DNA of 64,000 nt from an uncultured Lachnospiraceae bacterium (GTDB lineage Bacteria; Bacillota; Clostridia; Lachnospirales; Lachnospiraceae): the NCBI GenBank assembly GCA_947089905.1, contig CAMUMG010000001.1, positions 1 to 64,000 on the forward strand, written 5' to 3'. The notes below the pieces were generated by a model. The model was not told the origin of the DNA and searched no databases. It saw only the letters and a list, made by a program, of their open reading frames with translations. This document shows, in pieces, positions 53,661 to 64,000 of the stretch. The stretch's first letter is position 1; each line of letters begins with the position of its first letter. Both the position numbers and the translations under genes were made by a program.

Positions 53661-54999
53661 AATTCGAATTTATCAATTTCTATTTTTAGGGGTTATCTTA
53701 CTGACAGTAATAATTTTGACAGGAAGAATCATTCCCATTCCAAATCTGTTTGAATCAGTAGCAAAAGCAGTAATAAAATTTGTAGAAAAAGAAGAAAATC
53801 CAAGAATATCTTATTTAAACGAAGAACATGGAGAAGAAAAGTTATTTACTGGTCTGACGGGTTTTCATTGGAATGTTCTTTTAGAAGAGGAAGAAGTTCT
53901 GCCTGCAATTTCTGATAAAATAGAGCAGGCAGAACAAGAGGATTTAAACGAGAGTGCAGGAATTTTTTCGGAGGTTTTTTTAGAGCAATCTTTGGAATTT
54001 TCGGATGAAAAAATACTACAAAATAATACAGAACAAGATGCTTTAGAGGAATTGGCACAAAGAGAAAATGGCTTAATAAAAGATATCCCAAAACTTGAAG
54101 TAAAAAAGCAACCTGGAAAAGTGACTCCACTTCCTAAACAAGAAAATACAAAGTCAGAAGAACCCAAAAATTCTCAGGAGTCAAAAGGTCAGGAAAAAGA
54201 GGGGGAAACGAAAGTGGTTTCAGTCAGAAGATTATTGACAACAGAGTATTCTCTTGAAAAGATGAAAAACTTAAACTACTTATTGGCAAACTTTTATATC
54301 GTTGATTCTTCGACAAAAGCGACAGCTTCTTTATTTCAATCCGAAGTTCTATTAAATAAAGATTTGACTATTGAAAAATCTGATGATGAAATACAGATTT
54401 TAATTTACCATACACATGCCTCCGAAATGTATTCAGATAGCAGGAAAGGAGTTCAAGAAGATACAGTGGTCGGACCGGGCAATTATTTAACAGAATTACT
54501 AGAAAAAAAGGGATATGTAGTATATCATGATCAGACCGCTTATGATAAAAAGGATGGAAAGGATAACCGTAACTATGCCTATTCAACTGCAAGACCACAT
54601 ATTGAAAAATTTTTAAAAGAACATCCTTCTGTAGAAGTAGTAATTGATTTACATAGAGATAGTGGAACAAAACGTGTCACTATGATTAATGGAAAAGAAA
54701 CAGCACAGATTATGTTTTTTAATGGTCTATGTCGAAATGCAAATGGTCCAATTGTAGATTTGGAAAATCCATATATCTTAGACAATCTAGCATTTTCTTT
54801 ACAATCAAATCTAGTAGGAAGAAGCATGTACCCGGGATTAATGTATAAAATTTATCTGAAAAATTACCGATATAATCAACATTTATGTCCAAGATATTTA
54901 TTAATAGAACTTGGAACACAACAAAATACAGTAAAAGAGGCATATAATGCGATGGAACCATTAGCTGAAATACTAGATCAGGTATTGACAAATCCATGA
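53635..54999 (+). CDS. spoIIP: SpoIIP peptidoglycan hydrolase of engulfment (454 aa)
   Basis: SpoIIP is an amidase/endopeptidase that works with SpoIID and SpoIIM to thin septal wall during forespore engulfment. A membrane anchor (about 12-35) is followed by a low-complexity charged linker (about 75-200) and the catalytic domain with LIYHTHASEMY, EVVIDLHRDSGT and LLIELGTQQNTVKEA (zinc His, His and Glu). A GTG start at 53635 with AAAGGA upstream is preferred to the longer frame, which lies within gpr. The linker is longer and more acidic than I expect for the family. Confidence 0.93.
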   Translation: MKRWFRTHEIRIYQFLFLGVILLTVIILTGRIIPIPNLFESVAKAVIKFVEKEENPRISYLNEEHGEEKLFTGLTGFHWNVLLEEEEVLPAISDKIEQAEQEDLNESAGIFSEVFLEQSLEFSDEKILQNNTEQDALEELAQRENGLIKDIPKLEVKKQPGKVTPLPKQENTKSEEPKNSQESKGQEKEGETKVVSVRRLLTTEYSLEKMKNLNYLLANFYIVDSSTKATASLFQSEVLLNKDLTIEKSDDEIQILIYHTHASEMYSDSRKGVQEDTVVGPGNYLTELLEKKGYVVYHDQTAYDKKDGKDNRNYAYSTARPHIEKFLKEHPSVEVVIDLHRDSGTKRVTMINGKETAQIMFFNGLCRNANGPIVDLENPYILDNLAFSLQSNLVGRSMYPGLMYKIYLKNYRYNQHLCPRYLLIELGTQQNTVKEAYNAMEPLAEILDQVLTNP

Positions 55000-55015
55000 T
55001 TATTTACATTACACC

Positions 55016-55044
55016 TTGATTTTTTATAGCTTTTATGATAATAT
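55016..55044 (+). promoter_or_regulatory. Promoter of the RlmM-like gene
   Basis: TTGATT (55016-55021) and TAATAT (55039-55044) are 17 bp apart. The predicted start near 55051 gives a leader of about 97 bases containing the hairpin below. Confidence 0.6.
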
Positions 55045-55077
55045 ATCGATAATTTAACATTAAAAAATTGGAGAGAT

Positions 55078-55197
55078 ATGTGTGGAGAAGAATTTCTAAG
55101 TGAAAAATACTTGCTTAGAAATTCTTTTTACACTGAGAGGCTAAAAATTGAAGAACGAGGGATATTTTTTGGCAAAGGGGTGTGTTGTTTCCTATAA
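55078..55197 (+). CDS. 39-codon upstream ORF spanning the leader hairpin
   Basis: ATG at 55078 follows GGAGAG at very short spacing and opens a 39-codon frame (MCGEEFLSEKYLLRNSF...). It reads through the leader hairpin and ends 50 bp inside the methyltransferase gene in another frame. The peptide has no recognised domain. Its interest is regulatory: ribosomes on it would melt the hairpin. Confidence 0.3.
   Translation: MCGEEFLSEKYLLRNSFYTERLKIEERGIFFGKGVCCFL
55088..55131 (+). terminator. Terminator-like hairpin in the leader of the RlmM-like gene
   Basis: A perfect 13-bp stem (55088-55100 with 55114-55126) with T-rich 3' side (CTTTTTA) lies between a promoter and the gene it serves. It could be an attenuator or, less likely, the end of spoIIP transcription. 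Confidence 0.6.
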
Positions 55198-56194
55198 GCC
55201 AATATATGAAGCATTATTATTTAATGAATTAAATGAAAGCTGCACAAATATAAAATTATTAGAACGTGGAAGCGGCAGTGCTGCTTTTACATTGGATAAT
55301 TATAATCAACTGCTGCAGTTTCAACATTCGAGAGGCTATATTTTTTTACAGCATGTGCATCCCTATCAATGTAAAATAAAAATAAATAAAGATCGAACAG
55401 ATTTTGACTTATTTTTAAAAGAGTTAGAGCGGATCTTAGAAAGCGTAGAAAAAGATGATCATTTAGTAGCACAATGTCGAATTGCTGGCGATAAAAAGAC
55501 AGACTATTCCAATAAAGAGTTGACAGAGTTATTTGCAGAAAGATTAAAATTGCAGGGATTTATAATAGAGCCTGAAACTGCTACTGTAGCAATTTCTTTA
55601 ACTATTTTAAAAGATCATGCGTTTTTGGGAGTTTCTGAATTAAAAGAAAATTTAAGTAGCTGGACAGGAGGAGTTTTGTTTTTTTCTAGGGAAGATTCTG
55701 TGATTTGCCGTGCAGAAAATAAGCTAGAGGAAGCAGTAAATTATTTTAAAGTTCCGCTTTATAACAACCAAAAGGTATTGGATTTAGGGGCAGCACCGGG
55801 CGGTTGGACAAATTTTTTATCAAAACGGGGAATATTTGTAGATGCAGTCGATCCTGCAGCTTTAGATAGCAGAGTTTTAACAAATAAGACAGTCACCTAT
55901 TATTCTATGACAGCGCAAGAGTTTAGCCATAGTAATCTAGGAAAAGAATATGATTTAATTGTAAATGATATGAAGATGGATACAAATGAATCGATTGATA
56001 TTTTATGTGAAATGTCACAATGGCTAAAAAAGGATGGAGCAGCAATTTTGACTTTAAAACTGCCAAAACATGAAATTCAAAAAAGAATTCAGATCGCAAG
56101 AAATGTTCTTGGAAGACGATTTTCATATATTAGAATTCATCAGTTATATTATAATCGTTCTGAAGTTACTGTATTTATGAAACAAAAATTATAA
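55148..56194 (+). CDS. RlmM-like (FtsJ-fold) rRNA methyltransferase (348 aa)
   Basis: The C-terminal half is a Rossmann methyltransferase with SAM motif VLDLGAAPGGWTNFL, DAVDPAAL, a catalytic-type NDMKMD and LTLKLPKHE (K-D-K pattern of the FtsJ family). The N-terminal part (1-190) fits the THUMP-like region of RlmM, which 2'-O-methylates C2498 of 23S rRNA in E. coli. The target here is unproven. The TTG start at 55148 has GAGAGG upstream. The leader carries a terminator-like hairpin and an overlapping small ORF. Confidence 0.78.
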   Translation: MKNEGYFLAKGCVVSYKPIYEALLFNELNESCTNIKLLERGSGSAAFTLDNYNQLLQFQHSRGYIFLQHVHPYQCKIKINKDRTDFDLFLKELERILESVEKDDHLVAQCRIAGDKKTDYSNKELTELFAERLKLQGFIIEPETATVAISLTILKDHAFLGVSELKENLSSWTGGVLFFSREDSVICRAENKLEEAVNYFKVPLYNNQKVLDLGAAPGGWTNFLSKRGIFVDAVDPAALDSRVLTNKTVTYYSMTAQEFSHSNLGKEYDLIVNDMKMDTNESIDILCEMSQWLKKDGAAILTLKLPKHEIQKRIQIARNVLGRRFSYIRIHQLYYNRSEVTVFMKQKL

Positions 56195-56256
56195 ATTTTG
56201 AATCAGAAAGGAGAAATTACTGTAAAACAAAATATCGTTTTCAGTAATAAGATGCA

Positions 56257-58068
56257 ATGAGAATCGATCAAAATAAAATTCGAAATTTCTGTATCATTGC
56301 ACATATTGATCATGGAAAGTCTACATTAGCAGATCGAATTATTGAAAAGACAGGACTTTTGACCAGTCGTGAGATGCAGGAACAAGTTTTAGATAATATG
56401 GAATTAGAAAGAGAACGTGGTATTACGATTAAAGCCCAAACAGTACGTACTATATATCGGGCAAATAATGGAGAAGAGTATATTTTTAATTTAATAGATA
56501 CTCCTGGGCATGTAGATTTTAATTATGAAGTTTCCAGAAGTCTTGCCGCATGTGAAGGAGCAATTTTAGTTGTAGATGCAGCACAGGGAATAGAAGCGCA
56601 GACATTGGCAAATGTCTATCTTGCACTAGATCACAATCTGGATATTTTACCAGTAATCAATAAAATTGATCTGCCAAGTGCTGATCCAGAACGTGTTATT
56701 AATGAAATTGAAGATGTTATAGGGTTAGAGGCAAAAGATGCTCCAAAAATTTCTGCAAAAACAGGGTTGAATATAGAACAAGTCTTAGAACAGATCATAA
56801 CAAAAATTCCAGCTCCGGGTGGAAATCCCAACAATCCGTTACAGGCATTGATTTTTGATTCTATTTATGACTCTTATAAAGGAGTTATTATCTTTTGTCG
56901 GATTGTAGAAGGAACCGTAAAAAAGGGTATGACAATTCGTATGATGGCAACAGGAACACAGGCAGATATAGTAGAAATAGGTACATTTGGACCAGGACAG
57001 TTTCTGCCATGTGAGGAATTGTCAGCCGGAATGGTTGGATATTTGACAGCAAGTTTAAAAAATGTAAAGGATACTAGAGTAGGGGATACTATAACACAGG
57101 CTGATCGCCCTTGTGAAAGCCCTCTGCCAGGATATAAAAAGGTAAATTCTATGGTATATTGCGGAATGTATCCAGCAGACGGAGCAAAATATCCTGATTT
57201 AAGAGATGCTTTAGAAAAACTTCAGTTAAATGATGCTTCTTTACAATTTGAACCAGAAACCAGTGTGGCATTGGGATTTGGATTTCGATGTGGATTTTTA
57301 GGACTTTTGCATTTAGAAATTATTCAAGAACGATTAGAAAGAGAATATAATTTGGATTTAGTAACAACAGCTCCAAGTGTTATTTACCGAATTTATAAAA
57401 CAAATGGAGAGATGTCAGAAATTACAAATCCATCTAATCTACCTGATCCATCTGAAATTGAGCATATGGAAGAGCCGATGGTAGCAGCAGAGATTATGGT
57501 GACAACAGAATTTGTTGGAGCAATTATGAAACTATGTCAGGAAAGACGAGGAGTTTATCAGGGCATGGAATATATGGAGGAAACAAGAGCCCTTTTAAGA
57601 TATGATCTTCCACTCAATGAAATTATTTATGACTTTTTTGATGCTTTAAAATCTCGTTCCAGAGGATATGCTTCTTTTGATTATGAATTAAAAGACTATG
57701 TACCAAGCAGACTTGTAAAGTTAGATATTTTAGTAAATAAAGAAGAAGTGGATGCACTTTCTTTTATTGTACATGCAGATACTGCTTATGAACGTGGCAG
57801 AAAAATGTGTGAAAAGTTAAAAGAAGAAATTCCAAGACAGTTATTTGAGATTCCAATTCAAGCTGCAATCGGTGGAAAAGTAATTGCTAGAGAAACAGTA
57901 AAAGCAATGCGAAAAGATGTTTTAGCAAAATGTTATGGTGGCGATATCAGCCGAAAGAAAAAGCTCTTAGAAAAACAAAAAGAGGGAAAGAAACGGATGC
58001 GTCAGATAGGAAATGTAGAAATTCCACAGAAAGCATTTATGAGTGTATTAAAATTAGATGATGAATAA
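56257..58068 (+). CDS. lepA: Elongation factor 4 (LepA), 603 aa
   Basis: LepA is a ribosome-binding GTPase linked to 30S assembly and back-translocation. The G1 motif AHIDHGKST, the switch region [20 protein letters not shown] and NKIDLPSA (G4) are present, followed by the EF-G-like domains and the LepA C-terminal domain with [15 protein letters not shown]. The length is typical. The clear AAGGAG lies over 40 bp before the ATG at 56257, so the start has no good ribosome binding site. The assigned start rests on family alignment. Confidence 0.96.
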   Translation: MRIDQNKIRNFCIIAHIDHGKSTLADRIIEKTGLLTSREMQEQVLDNMELERERGITIKAQTVRTIYRANNGEEYIFNLIDTPGHVDFNYEVSRSLAACEGAILVVDAAQGIEAQTLANVYLALDHNLDILPVINKIDLPSADPERVINEIEDVIGLEAKDAPKISAKTGLNIEQVLEQIITKIPAPGGNPNNPLQALIFDSIYDSYKGVIIFCRIVEGTVKKGMTIRMMATGTQADIVEIGTFGPGQFLPCEELSAGMVGYLTASLKNVKDTRVGDTITQADRPCESPLPGYKKVNSMVYCGMYPADGAKYPDLRDALEKLQLNDASLQFEPETSVALGFGFRCGFLGLLHLEIIQERLEREYNLDLVTTAPSVIYRIYKTNGEMSEITNPSNLPDPSEIEHMEEPMVAAEIMVTTEFVGAIMKLCQERRGVYQGMEYMEETRALLRYDLPLNEIIYDFFDALKSRSRGYASFDYELKDYVPSRLVKLDILVNKEEVDALSFIVHADTAYERGRKMCEKLKEEIPRQLFEIPIQAAIGGKVIARETVKAMRKDVLAKCYGGDISRKKKLLEKQKEGKKRMRQIGNVEIPQKAFMSVLKLDDE

Positions 58069-58075
58069 ATAGGAG

Positions 58076-58121
58076 AGGAGCTGTTGTATTAAGAAAATCA
58101 GAGTACAACAGCTCCTTTTTA
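58076..58121 (+). terminator. Terminator after lepA
   Basis: A perfect 13-bp stem (58076-58088 with 58104-58116) ends in TTTTT. Confidence 0.88.
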
Positions 58122-58146
58122 AGTAGAAAATAAAGGGAGACTAAGA

Positions 58147-59277
58147 ATGAAATTTGGAATTTATGTGCATATCCCATTTTGTAAAAAGAAATGTGATTAC
58201 TGCGATTTTTTATCTGCTCCAGCAACAAAAGAACAGTATCTACAATATTATAGAGCACTACTGCTAGAAATAGAAAGTTATAGAGGACAGATAATAGATA
58301 GACAAGCAGACAGTATTTTTTTTGGAGGTGGAACGCCCTCTATTTTAGAAGCAGAATGGATAGAAGAAATTTTAGAAAAATTAAAAGAAATTTTTTTAAT
58401 TACACCAGATGCAGAAGTTACACTAGAGTGTAACCCTGGAACATTAAATTTAGAAAAATTGATTCGATACAAAAAAGCAGGAATTAATCGATTAAGTATT
58501 GGTTTACAGTCGGCCAAAGAAAAGGAACTAAAACTACTTGGAAGAATTCATACTTGGAACGAATTTTTGGATAACTATCTACTTGCAAGAGAACAGGGGT
58601 TTTCTAATATTAATGTAGACTTAATGTCAGGAATTCCTGCTCAGACAAGAAAAAGTTTTGAACAAACACTACAAAAGATAGTAAAACTACAACCAGAACA
58701 TCTTTCTGTCTATAGTTTAATATTGGAGAAAGGAACACCTTTTTATAAACGCTATGCTATGAAAGAGGAAATCATGTCAGAAGAAGAGGATCGAAATTTA
58801 TATGCTGATACAGAGCGTATTTTAAAAGAATATGGATATGATAGATATGAGATTTCAAATTATGCAAAGAGGGGATATGAATGTAGGCATAATACAAAAT
58901 ATTGGATACGTACGGATTATCTTGGACTTGGACTTGGAGCAGCTTCTCTTTGGAAATCTATACGATTCCACAATGAAAAAAATTTAGAACAATATATTAA
59001 ACTCTCCTATGATTTTAAGAAATTGCGCCGAAATATAGAAAAATTGACAAAAGAAGATGCAATGAGTGAAACAATGTTTCTTGGACTTAGAAGAATGGAG
59101 GGAGTCTCCAAACAAAAGTTTTATGAATGTTTTCATATTAAGTTAGAAGATATTTATAAAAAAACACTTCAAAAAATGAAAGAATGTGGCTGTTTAGAAG
59201 AAAATGAAGAGTATGTATGGCTCACAAGACGAGGAATCGATGTCAGTAATCTAGTGATGTGTGAGTTTATTTTGTGA
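58147..59277 (+). CDS. hemW: HemW-type radical SAM haem chaperone (376 aa)
   Basis: The protein resembles HemN and is labelled HemW because it has the shorter C-x3-C-x2-C cluster motif in PFCKKKCDYCDF and lacks the longer HemN N-terminus. FFGGGTPSIL, ECNPGTL and NYAKRGYECRHNTKYW support this. HemW family members bind haem and insert it into client proteins; they are not coproporphyrinogen oxidases. AAAGGGAGACTAAGA precedes the ATG. lepA-hemW-hrcA is a conserved order in Firmicutes. Confidence 0.94.
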   Translation: MKFGIYVHIPFCKKKCDYCDFLSAPATKEQYLQYYRALLLEIESYRGQIIDRQADSIFFGGGTPSILEAEWIEEILEKLKEIFLITPDAEVTLECNPGTLNLEKLIRYKKAGINRLSIGLQSAKEKELKLLGRIHTWNEFLDNYLLAREQGFSNINVDLMSGIPAQTRKSFEQTLQKIVKLQPEHLSVYSLILEKGTPFYKRYAMKEEIMSEEEDRNLYADTERILKEYGYDRYEISNYAKRGYECRHNTKYWIRTDYLGLGLGAASLWKSIRFHNEKNLEQYIKLSYDFKKLRRNIEKLTKEDAMSETMFLGLRRMEGVSKQKFYECFHIKLEDIYKKTLQKMKECGCLEENEEYVWLTRRGIDVSNLVMCEFIL

Positions 59278-59328
59278 AAGTCTACAATTTTCTCATCAGA
59301 TTTTAATAATTTTTTTTCAAATTAACAG

Positions 59329-59357
59329 TTGACAAAAGAAACGGCAGGTGCTATCTT
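59329..59357 (+). promoter_or_regulatory. Promoter of the heat-shock operon
   Basis: TTGACA (59329-59334) and TATCTT (59352-59357) are 17 bp apart, with the CIRCE operator just downstream. Confidence 0.85.
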
Positions 59358-59370
59358 ATGTATAAAGATA

Positions 59371-59397
59371 TTAGCACTCTACTTAAATGAGTGCTAA
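59371..59397 (+). promoter_or_regulatory. CIRCE operator (HrcA-binding site)
   Basis: TTAGCACTC (59371-59379), nine bases, and GAGTGCTAA (59389-59397) form the exact CIRCE inverted repeat. It lies at the transcription start of hrcA-grpE-dnaK-dnaJ and is where HrcA represses the operon. Confidence 0.98.
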
Positions 59398-59463
59398 TAA
59401 TTTAGAACCTGGAAGCTAGAAGTTCCGCACTGAGCGGGGTTTGAACAGTGAGGAAAGGAAGAA

Positions 59464-60504
59464 GTGATTGAAATGCAGTTAGATGAAAGAAAACTGAAAA
59501 TCCTCCAGGCAATTATCCGAAATTATTTAGAAACAGGAGAACCCGTTGGTTCTAGGACAATATCAAAGTTTACAGACTTAAATTTGAGTTCCGCGACAAT
59601 TCGAAATGAAATGGCAGATTTGGAGGAACTAGGATACATTATTCAGCCTCATACTTCTGCAGGCAGAATTCCTTCGGATAAAGGGTATCGACTTTATGTA
59701 GATACCATGCTAGAAGAAAGAGTTGCCGAGGTAGACGAGATGCGGGATCAGCTAATACAAAATGCAGATAAGATGGATAAATTGTTAAAGCAAGTTGCAA
59801 AGATTTTAGCAGAACATACTAATTATGCAACAATGGTAACAAGTCCACAATACCGCAGCCGAAAAGTAAAGTTTATTCAGCTTACAGAGGTAGATAAAGA
59901 ACAGCTCCTAGCAATTATAGTCTTAGAGGGAAATATTATTAAAAATAAGATGATTGCAATGAATGAACCGCTGAATAAAGATATTATCTTAAAACTAAAT
60001 CTTGTGCTTAATACCTTTTTACAGGGATTAGATCTTTCGGAGATCAATCTTGGATTAATTCAGAAAATGAAAGAACAGGCAGCAGGATATACCAATGTAG
60101 TAAGCGATATTTTAGATGCAGTTGCGCAGGCGATCAGCGGGGAAGAAGATGTTCAGATTTTTACCAGTGGAACGACAAACATTTTAAAATATCCAGAGTT
60201 AAATGATACAAAAAAGGCAAGTGAACTCATCTATACATTAGAAGAAAAAAAGCAACTTAATGAGTTGATGAACAGTGAATGTGAGAGTGAAGAAAATAGA
60301 GGAATTCAAGTTTATATTGGAGATGAAACGCCTATTGAATCGATGAAAGACTGTGCTGTAGTAACTGCGACTTATCAGATTGAAGAGGGGGTATATGGAA
60401 AGGTTGGGATTATTGGTCCAAAACGTATGGATTATGAACGAGTAGTGGGAACTCTACAAAAATTAATGAGTGATTTGGATTATATTTTTAAGGATAAGAA
60501 ATAA
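59464..60504 (+). CDS. hrcA: Heat-shock repressor HrcA (346 aa)
   Basis: HrcA binds CIRCE and loses activity when GroEL is occupied by unfolded protein. The N-terminal winged helix has LKILQAIIRNYLETGEPVGSRTIS and SSATIRNEMADLEELGYI with HTSAGRIPSDKGYRLYV, the family signature. A GTG at 59464 with AAAGG five bases before is preferred to the ATG at 59473. It heads the operon and has CIRCE in its leader, so it represses itself. Confidence 0.97.
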   Translation: MIEMQLDERKLKILQAIIRNYLETGEPVGSRTISKFTDLNLSSATIRNEMADLEELGYIIQPHTSAGRIPSDKGYRLYVDTMLEERVAEVDEMRDQLIQNADKMDKLLKQVAKILAEHTNYATMVTSPQYRSRKVKFIQLTEVDKEQLLAIIVLEGNIIKNKMIAMNEPLNKDIILKLNLVLNTFLQGLDLSEINLGLIQKMKEQAAGYTNVVSDILDAVAQAISGEEDVQIFTSGTTNILKYPELNDTKKASELIYTLEEKKQLNELMNSECESEENRGIQVYIGDETPIESMKDCAVVTATYQIEEGVYGKVGIIGPKRMDYERVVGTLQKLMSDLDYIFKDKK

Positions 60505-60561
60505 AAATTACCTAGTAGTAGGTTTTATAAATAGATAAAATAGAAGAAAGGTGGTAAAAAA

Positions 60562-61179
60562 GTGGCAGAGAAAGAAGGATTTGAGGATAAAGAAATAAAA
60601 GAGGAACAAGAAGAAAAGGTAATAGAATCTGTAGAAAAAGATGTAGAGGAAGAAAAAGAAACTATAAACGAAACAGAAGAGGAAATTGGTGAAAAGAATG
60701 AAAAAGCGGGTAAAGGCTTTTTCAAAAAGAAAGAAAAAAAAGATAAAAAGGATGAAAAGATAGAAGAACTCAACGATAAGCTCCTGCGCTTGATGGCAGA
60801 GTTTGATAATTTTAGAAAGAGGACAGAAAAAGAAAAGGCACAGATGTTTGAAATTGGTGCAAAAGATATTATTGAAAAAATACTTCCAATCATTGATAAT
60901 TTTGAAAGAGGACTTGCAGCTGCAACAGATGAAGAGAAAGAGGGTGCGTTTGTACAGGGGATCGAAAAGATCTATAAACAGTTACTTACCTCTTTAGAAT
61001 CCGTAGGTGTCAAACCAATTGAGGCACTTGGAACAGAGTTTAATCCAGAACTTCATAATGCGGTGATGCACATAGAAGATGAAGAGTTAGAAGAAAATAT
61101 CATTGTAGAAGAGTTTCAAAAAGGTTATATCTATCATGATACTGTGATTCGTCATAGTATGGTAAAAGTTGCGAATTAG
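60562..61179 (+). CDS. grpE: Nucleotide exchange factor GrpE (205 aa)
   Basis: GrpE releases ADP from DnaK. A very acidic, Lys/Glu-rich N-terminal 65 residues form an extended coiled region, followed by the conserved core LLRLMAEFDNFRKRTEKEKAQ and the C-terminal beta domain with YIYHDTVIRHSMVKVAN. A GTG start at 60562 follows AAAGGTGG. It lies 57 bp after hrcA and 22 bp before dnaK. The acidic tail is longer than in E. coli. Confidence 0.96.
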   Translation: MAEKEGFEDKEIKEEQEEKVIESVEKDVEEEKETINETEEEIGEKNEKAGKGFFKKKEKKDKKDEKIEELNDKLLRLMAEFDNFRKRTEKEKAQMFEIGAKDIIEKILPIIDNFERGLAAATDEEKEGAFVQGIEKIYKQLLTSLESVGVKPIEALGTEFNPELHNAVMHIEDEELEENIIVEEFQKGYIYHDTVIRHSMVKVAN

Positions 61180-61183
61180 ATAA

Positions 61184-63076
<1,893 letters not shown>

Positions 63077-63093
63077 AAGTATTTGATAGTAAC

Positions 63094-63144
63094 GCCGTAT
63101 CAATGCGGCAGGCAGATAGGCGGTCGAATAGACTGCCTATTTGC
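63094..63144 (+). other. Two hairpins between dnaK and dnaJ
   Basis: A 7-bp hairpin (63094-63100 with 63103-63109) is followed by a 14-bp stem with two wobble pairs (63112-63125 with 63131-63144, loop GAATA). No T-tract follows, so an mRNA processing or stability element is more likely than a terminator. Confidence 0.5.
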
Positions 63145-63206
63145 GGGTTAGAAAATAAGGTAATAAATGTACCGGTTCCGGTAAAAAGGCTCAGAGGAGG
63201 AGAGTT

Positions 63207-64000
63207 ATGGCAGAAAATAAGCGAGATTATTACGAGGTGCTTGGGATCGGAAAGGGTGCTTCAGATGATGAGATAAAAAAGGCATACCGCCAGTTGGCAA
63301 AAAAGTACCATCCAGATGCAAATCCAGGAGATAAAGAAGCAGAAGCAAAATTTAAGGAGGCTTCAGAAGCATATGCCATTTTAAGTGATCCAGAAAAGCG
63401 TAGACAATATGATCAATTCGGCCATTCCGCTTTCGAACAGGGCGGCGGAGCTGGAGGTTTTGATTTTACCAATATGGGGGATATGGGAGATATTTTTGGA
63501 GATATCTTCGGTGATTTATTTGGTGGCGGCAGAAGCAGAAGAGCAAACAATGGTCCAATGAAGGGATCAAATTTACGTACTACAATTCGTATCACTTTTG
63601 AGGAAGCATGTTTTGGAACAGAAAAAGAGTTGGAGTTAAATTTAAAAGATGAGTGTGGAACTTGTCATGGAACTGGGGCAAAACCAGGATCAAGTGCAGA
63701 AACTTGTTCTAAGTGTGGAGGAAGAGGTCAAGTAACCTATACACAACAGTCCTTATTTGGTATGGTTCGAAATGTTCAGACTTGCCCTGATTGTCGTGGA
63801 ACAGGAAAGATTATCAAGGAAAAATGCCCAGACTGTTATGGAAGTGGATATATTTCCAGAAAGAAAAAGATTCAAGTTTCTGTTCCAGCGGGAATTGACG
63901 ATGGACAAAGTATTCGAATTCGTGGTAAAGGAGAGCCGGGAAGTAATGGAGGAGAACGTGGAGATCTTTTAGTAGAGGTTGCAGTCAGTCGGCATCCGAT
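63207..64000 (+). CDS. dnaJ: Chaperone DnaJ, 3' end outside window
   Basis: The J domain is complete, with the HPD motif in [11 protein letters not shown] Gly/Phe-rich linker (about 76-110) and four zinc-finger repeats follow ([32 protein letters not shown]), then the start of the substrate-binding part. At least 264 residues are present; the gene continues past 64000. AGGAGGAGAGTT precedes the ATG. It is the fourth gene of the CIRCE operon, separated from dnaK by 130 bp with two hairpins. Confidence 0.97.
   Translation, partial: MAENKRDYYEVLGIGKGASDDEIKKAYRQLAKKYHPDANPGDKEAEAKFKEASEAYAILSDPEKRRQYDQFGHSAFEQGGGAGGFDFTNMGDMGDIFGDIFGDLFGGGRSRRANNGPMKGSNLRTTIRITFEEACFGTEKELELNLKDECGTCHGTGAKPGSSAETCSKCGGRGQVTYTQQSLFGMVRNVQTCPDCRGTGKIIKEKCPDCYGSGYISRKKKIQVSVPAGIDDGQSIRIRGKGEPGSNGGERGDLLVEVAVSRHP

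Noticed and set aside
60525..60893. Ser/Phe-rich minus-strand frame
   Set aside because: It is the complement of the Lys/Glu-rich start of grpE.

Overview
The window is AT-rich and looks like the chromosome of a spore-forming, chemotactic Clostridia member, most likely a Lachnospiraceae. The evidence is the sporulation genes (gpr, spoIIP, a PdaA-type deacetylase, a GerMN lipoprotein), the CIRCE-controlled hrcA-grpE-dnaK-dnaJ operon, two chemoreceptors, an intracellular-type rhamnogalacturonan I pathway, strong AGGAGG-type ribosome binding sites, and sigma-A promoters with 16-18 bp spacers. No sequence search was possible, so the taxonomy is an inference.

Region by region. 1-2.9 kb is an accessory patch. 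It holds the end of a cell-wall-binding lysin-type protein, a small Xre-type regulator, a divergent TIR gene coupled to an NB-ARC ATPase gene that lacks its usual C-terminal half, a ribbon-helix-helix regulator and several inverted repeats. 2.9-6 kb is a two-component system. 6.2-12.4 kb holds gdhA, a cold-shock gene, argS, a DUF815 ATPase and an odd SH3b-membrane-Tudor-like protein. 12.4-19.3 kb holds an orphan Hpt protein, a CAP-domain secreted protein with a 15-bp repeat tract, a MarR regulator with an ABC exporter, a chemoreceptor and a membrane-anchored GNAT. 19.3-22.1 kb is the trkA-trkH potassium system. 22.3-25.3 kb holds a DUF3783 gene and a nucleosidase / SPL-type radical SAM / short-chain dehydrogenase cluster.

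25.4-32.3 kb is mostly arginine synthesis: argG on the minus strand, then maf and argC-GNAT-argJ-argB-argD on the plus strand. 32.3-39 kb holds a DMT-type transporter, then comEA and comEC separated by a two-component system and a GerMN lipoprotein. 39-42.6 kb is a lipid operon (flippase-like protein, PssA, Psd) followed by holA and tRNA-Ser(CGA). 43-50.7 kb holds a spore-type deacetylase, a chemoreceptor and a divergent GH29-GH105-PL11 operon for rhamnogalacturonan I breakdown. 50.7-58 kb holds a purine permease, rpsT, gpr-spoIIP, an RlmM-like methyltransferase with an unusual leader, and lepA. 58.1-64 kb holds hemW and the heat-shock operon, with dnaJ cut by the window edge.

The least explained parts are the TIR/NB-ARC pair with its two palindrome-covered promoters (0.5-2.3 kb), the nucleosidase/radical SAM/SDR cluster (22.7-25.3 kb), the SH3b-TM-Tudor-like protein (11.3 kb), and several regulatory arrays. 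These are a triple TGTAAY repeat before the CAP gene, paired MarR operators, a 16-bp palindrome over the pectin operon promoter, and a terminator-containing leader with an upstream ORF before the RlmM-like gene.
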